Shown one piece after another: positions 44,901 to 56,900 of a stretch of DNA of 64,000 bases. Position 1 is the stretch's first letter. The number at the start of each line of letters is the position of its first letter. The DNA lies in contig JAWQEG010001444.1 in assembly GCA_033782935.1 (NCBI GenBank), positions 101,001-165,000 on the forward strand, given 5' to 3'. Origin of the DNA: Petrolisthes cinctipes. Its lineage: Eukaryota; Arthropoda; Malacostraca; Decapoda; Porcellanidae. The notes below the pieces were generated by a model. It had not been told where the DNA came from, did no database searches, and was given only the letters and a program-made list of their open reading frames with translations. The translations under genes and the position numbers were made by a program.

Positions 44901-47900
44901 CAAGAGGATTAACCCTTTCAGTATCAGGAGTGTCGGGAAAATTCCAAAGCGTATTGCGTCCAACTCTATTGTCATTTTTTATCATGTTCAGAAAGAACAA
45001 AAATTCCTTCGCAAAATAAAAAAGAATGAGCGCAATACATAAATAGATAAAGTTGGGAGAGTAAATGGAATATAACTAATTTCCAGCAGTGAGCGAGGGA
45101 GAAGAGCGGATTGGGAGAAAATGTGAGGTCCCCGCCCACTCAGCACACTCTCAGCACACTAACAGTTGCAGACTCGATATGCGTCCTCGGGCACTGAAAG
45201 GGTTAATAGTAAGCATGTTTCATCGACTTAAATATTTGTTTGATAATTTGCTGTACTTTTCCACCCAGTAGGTCCATCAGTAAGCCAGACTGAGTCCGTT
45301 CCCTCGCCTTCGGCTGGTAGCATCCCAACCACAAAAGCATCAGTTGCTCAGGCAGTTTTCCCCAGGTCAACCCCAGTGTCATCACCAAATGAAGCGACTC
45401 CCCAGCCGCCACCACCACAACTACCAGTAGCAGCTCCACCATCAACATTAGGAACACCAGAACCAGTACCAAGACCATCAACATCATTATCATCAAATAC
45501 TGTTGTGCCTGAGGAAGTGAGTAGTAAAGATACTGAAGGTACCAAAGGCATCTCAATCATCAGACAGGCCAACATCAGTCAATTTGGGAAAAAACGCTCT
45601 GGAAAAAAGGTATGTAAAAATGTCTGATAATATACTTTTGCTTACAGGTCCTCATTACCAACTAGAAACAAAATGAAAAAAAGCTCACATTAAAAAGTTT
45701 AATATCTCTTTAGGAGGCACCACTGACAGAACTCAAACCCACACAGATTGAGCACTGTTATATGCAGGATATGGGCAACTCACTGTGACATTAGATATCC
45801 ACGTAATCATCTAATAAAATTGTTCTGAAAGTCAGAGAGAATATTAAAAGCATTAAGATTAAACAAAAAAACATAAGATGTAATAACATAGTATAACAAG
45901 CTGTGCAATGAAAGATACACAATACTGTATTTATACTTTTGCTGTTCACTCAACCCTTCGTTATCACGGGTTTTGTTATCGCGTTTCACCAGTATCCCGT
46001 ACACTATAAAAACCCAACTTTTCTGTAATCACGTGTCCTAGAGCGGTTATCGCATCGTTGGTGTGACGTCAGAGGCGTCCGGGTGCTCTCATTGGCTGCT
46101 GCTTCTGACGTCACCTCATCCCCAGGCTCTCCAGCACCATCACCCTTATGCACCATGGGCAGTAGAGCGCGCGTTATCAAGGAGTACTGTACATACCGAG
46201 TGTTACCCAAAACCAGTTTCTTTTGTGAGCGAACAATGGCCGACTCCCCCCCTACAACCCCTCCATGACCACAGACTGAAGTCCTTCACAAGGGGTCAAC
46301 CAAAACAAAGGCTATTAAGCGACGCAAGACCCTTACTTACGCCAAAAAGTGGGAAGTTTGTAAACTTATTGATAATAGCCAGACAAAGCGGAGTGTTGAG
46401 CCAAAGTTAGGAATTACAGTAAACCCTCGCTATCTCGGATACATGTAAGCCGGATATTGGATATCTTGGACGTGGTCAGTGTCTCGGACACTTATATATA
46501 ACTCGGATGTATGTCCGGCTTATGTGGGGATTTTCCTACGTGACTCACTACAGCTGGGTCACCCATGCTCTTAGACGGTCAGTTAAACACGCGGCTATCT
46601 ACTACACGGATCTATCGCTCTTGCTCTCTACAGTACAGTGCTTCTCCCAAGTAGGCGGTCATTAACTAAACGATTTCCATGTAGGCGGAGAAATCAATTG
46701 AGACCAAAATACCAAAAGTATACTGTACTTCAAAAGTAGGCGTACCTATATGCAAATTGATATTCAGTGGAAGTGATTTTAAGAGAAAATTACCAAAATT
46801 AATTAATAGAAACTAAAGAATGTTTGTGCATGAAAGAAAATTCAATGAGTTTTGGTGATAACTGAATTTACCACCCCACTATCACCCTCAAGCTCGCTTG
46901 ATACATTCGCGATAAGCAAGTGAACAACTTTTCAAAACGGACATTTTTCATACTTTTAGCACATATCCCAGTACAGACATTTGATAAAAGTGCAAGTGAT
47001 TGTAAGAGAGAATGACAGAGAATAATTAATATAAACTGAGGAAAGCTATTTGTACGAGTAGAAATTCATGAATTATTGGTGAAAACTGAACTTGCCAACC
47101 ATCACCCTCACTCACGCTATTAGGCCTACCCTTTTAGAATGAACAACCTTTCAAAACATATTTTCCATACTTTTTGCTCAAGTTTAGAATTATTTTTAGT
47201 CACTAGAGAGAGAATTTTTATATTGGTCAAGAAGGGGTTAGTTTTGGAAGCGCCAGTACCGAACCTATTTTTCACCCTTTATTTATCAGTTCCAATTATA
47301 TGATTTCAAAGTACATGGCGCCTGCTTGATACATAACCCCTGTCTACTTGGGGGGAGCACGGCTGTACTGTAAATTAATATGAGGTGCCAGAGGACTAAT
47401 TATTCTGTGATGAATAAAATACACTTTATTTCATGTTAATATACATTATTAGATATATTTCTGCAGTTTTATATATTTTTTTGTGAAATTGTCATATTTT
47501 TGTGTATGTGCAGCTGTGTATGGGAACCAGAGATGCAAGTGAAAGCACATGTAGTTTTGAGAGCGGGTGTGCAGGCAGACAGTCGTACGCATCAAATTTA
47601 AGCCCTCAGATATCTCGGATCTTTTGATAACTCGACAAGGGTCTCCCTGCAATTGAGCCGAGATAGCGAGGGTTTACTGTAATAAGTCAACCGTATGTGG
47701 GATCTACCTAAAGAAAGACCACATAAACTAGCACCAAATTCTGCTGGGTCTTATACCAAGCAAAGTCCTAACCATATATTGTTCAAAACTGAGCAAATAT
47801 TAAGTAGGTACCTGGACAAGCAAGCGCTTCGGAATTTGGCCGTCAACACCAAAGAAGTTATGAATATTGCCAGAAAAATTTACACTGGTGTGGCTGAAAA

Positions 47901-50900
47901 GTGGGGGATAACACAGCCCCAACTATTCATGGCATCAAAGGGTTGGGTTGATAAGTTTATGGCCCGATACAAGATCAAGAGTGTGAAAATATCATGTGAA
48001 GCCGCCAGTGGGGACCGTGCTGCAGCCAAACAATATCCTGAAATTCTGAAAACTGTAATCAAGGAGGGCCAGTATACGCCAGAACAAATCTTCAACATGA
48101 ATGAGACCAATTTTTATTGGAAAACCATGCCAAGCCTTACATTTATTTCAATAAACACAGCCAAGATCCGGGGTAGGAAGGCTATAAAGGCCGGTTCACA
48201 CTGGCAAAATCTTAGCCATTTTCTCCCAGAAAGTGCTCCCGGGAGGTGTTTCCGGCAGCTTTTTTTGAAATTTTATGCCATGATGGAAAGACCGACATGT
48301 CGGTCTTTTTGTGCCGGAATTGCGGCCGATTGCCGGGTTTGGCGGGAAATCAAACTTGTGAACTAATCAGAGAGCTGCACTGCAGGAAGACTCGTTTTCT
48401 ATGATCATACGGAATTAATTTACAAGTAATACCAAATTAAACATGTAATCTTCATTACAAAATCCACTACTGCCCGTAAATTCTTTCCTTACAAAAGAAA
48501 AACGAAATTGCAATGTGTATTCTTCATTTAATCCGCAAACTTCATGCAAAGTAATAAAACTTTATACAAATTAATCACAATTCCTTCAGTAGAATTATGA
48601 GATGATCATGGATTTACCTTCAAATTCTTTTCAATATTCTTCAAATTCTTTTCAATATTCTTCAGGCGAGCAAATGCCATTTCATCTTGAAATCTAAATA
48701 TGTTTTTCATTATCATGGGTACTTCAGATACATAGAATATCATGCATTAATGAAAAAGCGAGAGCAGCACATCTCATACGTGTTTGGCGGTCCATCTTTG
48801 TTTGTAAACACAGATGCCGCGCCACCGCATCTGTGGTCTCTTGTCCGTGTGAATCCCTTCCTGGGAAAAAACGCCGAAATCGGACTTTTGTTCCCCGAAA
48901 TCAGAGAGAACAGATGCCAAGATTTTGCCAGTGTGAACCAGCCTTAAAGGAGTGATTCACCCTTCTACTGGTATCATGCTGGAATGATGTTACCTACGCT
49001 ACAATCAACCATGCGTGAGAAATATTTTGGAGAGTCTACCTGAGGACAGGCAGGTAGCTGTACCTGGTGTACCTCAGACGGTAGAGGCAGAGGTGGCGGC
49101 AGCTGTGGTGGAGGCACAGCATATTCCAGGTTTTGATGACACAGCTGCTAAGGATATCAGAGAAATGCTACAGCCGAAGACCTTCTTTATGAGGACCAAA
49201 TTAACAAAGAGGAAAGTGCAGGGGAAGAGGAGGACTGTGAACAACCAGAGAAGGGATTATCTGTGACCGACATCAAGTGAATCGTCGAGTTGGTAGGCCA
49301 GCTTCTCCATTTGCTTGAGCAGGATGACTTGAGGAATAATAAGGCTCATTGTATGGCTATTTCCCAAGCTATCTCCAGTTATGAAAACCAATATCACGCC
49401 CATGTCAACAGTTTCAAACAACGCAAAATATCAGAATATTTAGCACATCGTCAATCCCAGCCAGACAACTTGGAAGATCCTCAACCTGGACCCGAAGGAG
49501 TCATCACTCGCCCAGACCCCATGGGAGATTCAGATGACCCATTTGCACTTTCGGCATCAGACGAAGAAGATTTTGATGGCTTCTTGAGTGCCTTGGTCAA
49601 GTGCAGGGGCGACATTGGGTTTGTAGGAGCAAAAAGTAGGGCGCTTGGAACAAATTTATTTTTCCCCATAAGTTATTAAGTTCAATCTCGTTATAGCGCA
49701 CTGACAACGACACCAAGTAGGCATGATAATGGAGGGTTGAGTGTACTATATTTACATAGCAGTTTGCCTACTAATGTTGCAATAGAGATGTATAACTCAA
49801 AATCCAACTTGCTTAACAGAAGGATAAAGGAGTGAAGTTTAGAGTGGTGGCAAAGTCATCATTGCCAGTTACCACCTCAGTGCAGACTAAACCAGTAGAG
49901 GAAATAACAAGACAGCCAGCCAGGTAAGGTCTCCATGTTGTTTTTCTTAAGTGATGTATTTAGGCTTTGTTATGAAACTCAGAAGATTTCCATGTACTAC
50001 CTCATTCCTTCTCTCTGCCATTGAAATTTATTAACAGGTGGATAAGTAATTATGAGAAGAAAAGTTTTACTTAAAACAATATTGGTGCTTACTGATAGTA
50101 TGTACAGTTGGCAAAAAAAAGTTTCATTACCACCCCTACGTTAATTTTAACATCGATAAGCGCGGTAGTGTTGGTACTCCGCCGAAGTCGTGAGCCAAGT
50201 GACTGCCCCACACAGGCCCGATGGGCAATAGTGTCAGTGACAACTTAGCACAACGTATTCCCTTTCTTTTTTATATCAAAAGTTTAGCTGATTTTAAATT
50301 AAATTTTGAGTGTTCAAGAACTCTTACTATTTAACTACAGTAGTCCCTCCAATTTTGCGTGCTCCAATTTTGTGCAAAGCCAATTTTGCGACCGAGACCC
50401 CAAATACTGCGGAAAATACAATATCCTAATTTTCCTAAATAGTTCGAGTTTTGCGGGTCGGGCCGCAAGAAAGTGGAGGTTTCCGCACTAGTTTTAGGGG
50501 GGGAGAGGTGGTAAGGTGGTGACATCAGGCCGTGCGGCATCCTTCAATGAGTTTTGGTGATGACTGAACTAACCACCCCACTACATATGACCCTCTCACT
50601 CGCTTTTTACACTCGTAATAAGCCTAACCCCTTTATAGTAAACAACTTTTCACCCTCACCCTAGCTTAATACACTCGTGATAAGCCAACATCTTTATAAT
50701 GAACAACTTTTCACCCTCCTGCTCCCTCGTTACATTCGTAATAAGCCAAACCCCTTTATAGTGAACAACTTCTCAAAACGGGCATTTTTCATACTTTTTG
50801 CACATATCCCGGTACAGACACTTGATATGGTGAAAAGTGAAAGTGATTGTAAGAGAAAGTGACAAAGAATAATTAATCTAAACTAAGGAAATGTATTTAT

Positions 50901-53900
50901 ATGAGTAGAAACTCCTGGATTATTGGTGATAACTGAACTTCTCAACCATTACGCTCACTCCTCACTCACTACACTCACGCCTGCTTCATACATACTTTGG
51001 GGGAGTACTTTAATTATTGCAAAAAATGACTAAAATCACGAAAAATCAGCCATCGGCGATGAGATGTTCATCATATTCAATTTTCCCCATAAGGTTTATT
51101 GTTCCAATTTTGCTAATTCGGATTTTGCGGCCCCAAGTGTCCCCCTAATTGTCACAAAATTGGAGGGACTACTGTATTCATTATTAAACATAAGGAAATG
51201 CGTTTGAGTATTTTAGAACAAGAATAGCCGTGAAATACCCAGAAAAAATAGCACTGGGTGAAAGAACGTCATCCCTGCTTGCCTGCTCATGAGACACTGA
51301 GGGAGGGGTATGGAGGGTGGGCCTGGGTGGCCCTCGCCTCACACCTGACTCGCCAGTCAGGCCTACCAACATTACTTCACACTGTTGAAAGGATGGTAAC
51401 GCAACTTTTTTTGCCGACTGTACAGTAGTAAATTATTTTGTTGAGAGAAAATATTCTGTATGTTTCAGGTCTAACACAGCTGTTGGCCCTGTACAACATA
51501 ACAACGACCCAATCACCCCGTATTATTCAAAGAATATTGCACCTCCCAATGTGGTGGTGTCAAACAGAATGCCTCTGCCAACAGGCAAGCCACCCCCGTC
51601 CTACGCAGAGCATTTTCAAATACAAAGCAGACAGAATTTGCCAGCGATGAGTAACAATATCAGCAGTGGCAATTTGCTTTTTATTTCTAAAGGTCAGCAA
51701 CAGCAACAGCATCCCCAATTTTATATAATGCAACCAAAGCCTCAAGTACAAGAACAACATGTGATCATAAATCAACCAAACCTCCAGCAAGCACAGCAGG
51801 TACATACGCAGCAGCCACAAATACAAACACACAACCTCCAGCAACAAACACCACTGATGACCTCACAACACTATGTTCAGCATCAGCAACAGCAGCCTGT
51901 GCAACAGCTGGTTACATGTCCACAACCACTGTTTATTCCACAACAACAACAACAACAGCAGCCACAGCAGCAATCAGTACTCCAGCACCTCCTGAAGAAT
52001 GGTCCTCAACCACGTACTCAAGATCAACAGGAAAATAGTGGACAACCCTTCAATCAAAATACACCATTAATGCAGCCACAGCAAAGTTGTATTGAGCGCA
52101 GTATGAGTGCTGTCACACAGAAAGCTAAATCACAGCAGAGGAATTCCACAAAACCAAGTAAGTAAGGATAGAGTCTGGGAACAGTATGTTTGATGGGAGT
52201 GAATAATAGGAGTATTAGATTATGTTTGTTTTACTGTAGAATGGGTGATAAGAATTTCACTGGTCGTTCTGTATGGACGTTAATCCTATAAAGCTAAAGA
52301 AAAATTATTTGAGTGGGGTAGAGTTAATATTTTGTGTAGTCAAGTTAAAAGGTGAGTGGGTAAGTAAATAGAAAGTCTGCTTTAGATGGCCTACAGTGTA
52401 TTGCCATTAATTATTGTTTACATTGAAATTCAAAACGGTAGTGTTTCTTGAGAAGGCTGTATCGGTTGCATTTTGTTTCCGTGTCATACATGTATGAACT
52501 ATGGACCTCATCCACTATCCTCAGCAGATACTTTTTACTCACTACAAGCAACACAATGTCATCTACAAAAAAGTTTGTCAGCAGAGACCAGTCGACTCCA
52601 TTCATCTTCAGCCTTGTCCTCAGGCCTTTATCTCCCTCATGGAACCACCATCCTTGTACTCATTGAACATCCAAGGTGACATTACACACCTCTTACTTAA
52701 CTCTTCATTGATATAAATATTTTCTCTTGGATCACTCTCTACCCACATACTTCTCTGTGAAATGCCTCGGTTTCCTCTAGCAAACCTAAATGTAGCTTAT
52801 ACGGGCAGTAGACAGGCAGTAGACTGGTAAAACCAGACAAGTAGTACAGAACAAGTAAGCAAATGCAGTGTGACCTTTGATTGCTGTTGATAAATCTTTT
52901 GTTTCTGATTGTATTCTACATGCAGTATTATCACTTGCTAAAACTAGATGACTGAGCATCCCCTTTCCCAAAAGAACTGCACTTTCAAAAACCTGTGAAA
53001 GTCTACTGATATAGTCATCCACATTTCACCGTCATTCTTAATAACTATTGGGTACTTTTGCATTCATGCCTCCACCTGCGCTCTTTCGAGTGCCTTCTGA
53101 CTCTACTTACTTTTTCCAATATGCATCTCCCATCTGCCCACTAGATTTCAGGAAAATTAGTTCATAAGATTTGAAGAAACTGTACTGTCAAACAAACTGA
53201 ATCAAAACCATAACCTCTCTACCTCTGTTGGCAGAGGTCATATTTCTTGCTTGGAAAATGTGTTACTAATGGAACTGAAACAGTTACAACTTTACTTGAT
53301 TGTCAATACATGTAAGAAAGTGCAGACCTGAAACTCCAATAAACATAGGTACAGTTGCCGATGAATGGTTCGAGGACAAGTAGCTTAGAAATGTGGGGGT
53401 AGTAAGCCTTTCGCACTTGGCAACACTGTCGTTCATATTATGATTCTTTATCATGGGGATTATTCGTCTGGCGGATCGAAACGAATTTGGAGATATGTCG
53501 AGGTAAAAACAATGGCACTGCCAATTTATCTGCAAAGTCATAAACCACATTTGTTTCACGGGTTCATGAACTAATCAAATCCCATTAAATTCCATTTGAT
53601 CGCAAGATTTCCATCTAAGCTCCTTCAACTCTGAATAGCACGTTTCACAATGCAAACAGAAATATGATCAAAATATATCGGGTTTATTTGTGGTCTTACG
53701 TTCTCTCTCTTCAGTATATCATATCATGACATGATATTCACATTAAATTATTTAAATACATGCCAAAATTCAAACCTAATATGGCAACAAACCACCAATA
53801 AATCTTTGAGCACTCTTGTGCCAACAAAATCCCCAGACCTGTTTCGATCTACCAGACGAGTAAACCCTATGAAAAAGATCTATAGATGAGAGACAGTGTT

Positions 53901-56900
53901 ACCAAGTGTGGAAGGCATCTTACCACCATGTCTCTGAGCTGCTTGTCCTCGATCCATTCGTCGACAACTGTACCTACAAAAAGCCTTTGTCACTTATGTA
54001 TAAAAAAAGTATACAAGAGTTTAACTTTTTGCCAGAACACATCAGCCATTTCATAATACCATAATCTATAGTCTGAATTTTCTACTTAATAGCAGACATC
54101 CGAAAAATATCTTAAACGGAGGTTTTACTTTGCTTCTGATTTACTCATGTTTAGCTCTTAACCCTTGGGTGGTGAGCTTCAGGCAAATCTGGCTAGCCTA
54201 TACAATCAGCTATAAACATATCATCATCCAGAAGAAACACAGACTATGGAGACATATGTATTTGCTGTTGCCATTTGCAGACAACATAGGCCAACAGGCC
54301 CATGCAGTGGGCTCCATTACAGCATCCAGTACACCTGTGCATAGCCACCAGTCACACCTCTTGGTCAGTGCCACTCCCTGCCAACCCCAGCCTGGCCACT
54401 CCATAGCCCGACCTGTTCACCCCACACCTCAAGCCTCTCAAATCCAGCCCAAGCTGCCACAGGCAATCCAGCCTGTAAGAACAGCCATTCAGGGAAGTAA
54501 TTCTCTACCACAGCTGTCACCTCACCAACCTCTAGAAGGCACTGAAATAAGACAGGAAGAGGTCCTTCCAGACAGTCCTGGATTCAGTTTGGTAAGAATT
54601 AACCCTATTGTAGACAAAGTATACTTTCCATTGCCTCAAAAATTATTCATTGGGATTTTGGACTCCTTTGGACCTAACAAAAGTCCCATAACTTTTTGTA
54701 GCAATTGCTACAATTAATACAATAATACAATCATGTGACGAAAACATCATGTTGGTCAAAGCAGTATATATGTAGATTTATTACAGGTGTGGTACAGTAC
54801 AGTACAGCTCTTCCTGTAATGAATACTAGTATGACAAAATAAATATATATACCTTTTTATTTAATAATATTGCATGTTGAATTGCAAAACAAAATAATGA
54901 TGATAAACAAATAAATACCTTACAGTATAGTGAAGAAGTACCAAGAAGTACTGTATCAACCATAACATGTACAGGGAAGGAAATTCTCTCCTGTATTATT
55001 ATAAGTATGACAAAATAAATTTATATATCTTCTTATTTGATAATATTGCATGTTGAATTGCAAAACAAAATTATGATGACAAATAAATACCTTATAGTGA
55101 AGAAGTAACAAAAAAGTACTGTATCAACCATAACAATATTGTACAGGCAAGGAAATTCCATACTGTATTTATATTCAGTTTCTACATCAGGACCAAATTC
55201 ATATCGTCTTAGTTATGAAACTGCAGGAAACAGTTGTTTTTTTCATTCAGGCACAGGTTGATATTGCATTTGATGCACCGAATATTTGTGCGACCTTTAC
55301 ATCCAAGTCGCTTGCAAAATACAAACGAGGATTTTTCACTTCTGGGAAGTGACCAAATCAATCCTCAGATCCATCTGTGGTCTGACTTGACTCATATGCT
55401 GACGTCTTTTCTTTGGTGGATCAGCTGTACTCTCACTTGTAGATGGGCGACCTCTCTTAGACACATTCTTTCTCGTCCTGATAAGTGACTCAGACACAGC
55501 CTTCCTGAAGGACAGTAGGGCATGCCTTTTCTCCTATGGAATTCTTTTGGCCTCATAGTCTCTTCAGTATAACAGCCAAGCCTGATTGACAGTCATGTCA
55601 ATCATGTGGAAGATAAGTCTGTGATAATACTTTTTTGACTGAACTGGTATTCTGTATAAAGATAAAAGACAATCAGCCAGATCAACACCGCCCATGTTGG
55701 TGTTATACAATTTCACTATATTTGGCTGTGGGATCTCTACGACTTTCTTTAGAGTTCTGTCATACCGTTTTACAGTATGAATTGGTTGGCTCCCAGCAAA
55801 GGTTGAGAGCAAGGTCACACCTTTACTATCAAACCATTTGACTGCTGTTAGCTCACTGCTTTCACCAGATGACTTCCATTCCTCAATTGTGCCTCTACCT
55901 TTCTTCTTCATATCTGCATCTGATGCAAAGTTTAGCCCAGGAACCCTACTTGACCTAACTGTACCACAGCACCAGATACTTCTTTCAACCAGATGTTTTA
56001 CAAGTGGCACAACAGTAAACCAATTGTCAAAATATAAACAGTGATTCCTGTTACTTGGTATAGTCTTGGCCAAGTGCAAAACAATGTTTGATGATGCACC
56101 TAGGTCTGGAATACCTTCTTTATTTACTGCTTGAATTGGCCCTGTGTAAGGAATAAAATCATGAATCGGTCCCCCACTGTCTGCCAGTACAAAGAACTTG
56201 AAGCCCCACTTTTTGGGCTTCATAGGTAAGTACTGTTTCATATTATGGAAGGCACCATTACAGGCAATTACGGGGCAAGCATGAAGGATAAAAGGAATAC
56301 TGTACAGGGATAGCTGCAGAGAGAAAGCGGAAAGGTTCGTGTCCGAAAGGTCGGCAAACACCTTTATTTGTTGTCTAATATCCAAAGGATAATAATCAGT
56401 AGTCTATCCCGCTGCGGTGGTGAGCTAAAGACAGTGCCTTTATTTAAAGGATAAAATGTTACATATATTCTAATTAATATTTGTTTGTTATTACTCTTCA
56501 ACTAATCACCTTCATTTGTCTTACCCTCTTCCCCCTCACCCTCGCCTCAAATCATCACACTTTTCTCTCCTATATCCACCTACGTTAATGCAGTATGCAC
56601 TTCTTTAAACTATTGCTGATTCAACACCGTTCACAGTGTATGCTTCATTCATTCCTCCTGACACATGTCTTCTCTACCTGATCATTCGTTTCCCTCCCTC
56701 CCACCAGTCAGATTGCTGCACACATTACCTCCTATATAGCCCAGCCCACATTTCTCTCCTCCTCTCCCATTAACATCCCCCCTCCCTCCACCTGCACTGT
56801 TGCTAGATCTGACGAGGCCCAAACCTAGTCGCTGATGGATGGGGTGTTGTCGCTTGGTCTGTCCGGAGCTGTTCCTAACATGACGAAATCGTCACAGACA

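Larger units (their letters stand above)
44193..45271. other. Gene B intron 2
   Basis: It contains a SINE-like repeat (44330-44772) and a TTAA-flanked MITE (44913-45202), both listed separately; little other sequence remains. Confidence 0.7.
45949..49735 (+). mobile_element. Tigger/pogo element in gene B intron 3, with two nested insertions
   Basis: Ends cactcaacccttcgttatcac (about 45949) and ggcatgataatggagggttgagtg (to about 49735) are imperfect inverted repeats; TA follows the right end. The transposase is in pieces: pogo HTH KRRKTLTYAKKWEVCKLI (46310-46410), then KLAPNSAGSYTKQSPN, EKWGITQPQLFMASKGWVDK and GQYTPEQIFNMNETNFYW (47695-48130), which includes the first catalytic Asp-equivalent region, and a C-terminal part (48960-49680). 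Two other elements interrupt it (46417-47679 and about 48188-48945), and stops and frameshifts are present. The left target duplication is not preserved. Confidence 0.75.

Noticed and set aside
45203..45556. Minus-strand Leu/Val/Met-rich frame that looks like a membrane protein
   Set aside because: Mirror of the Pro/Ser-rich gene B exon 3; no splice sites or homology of its own.
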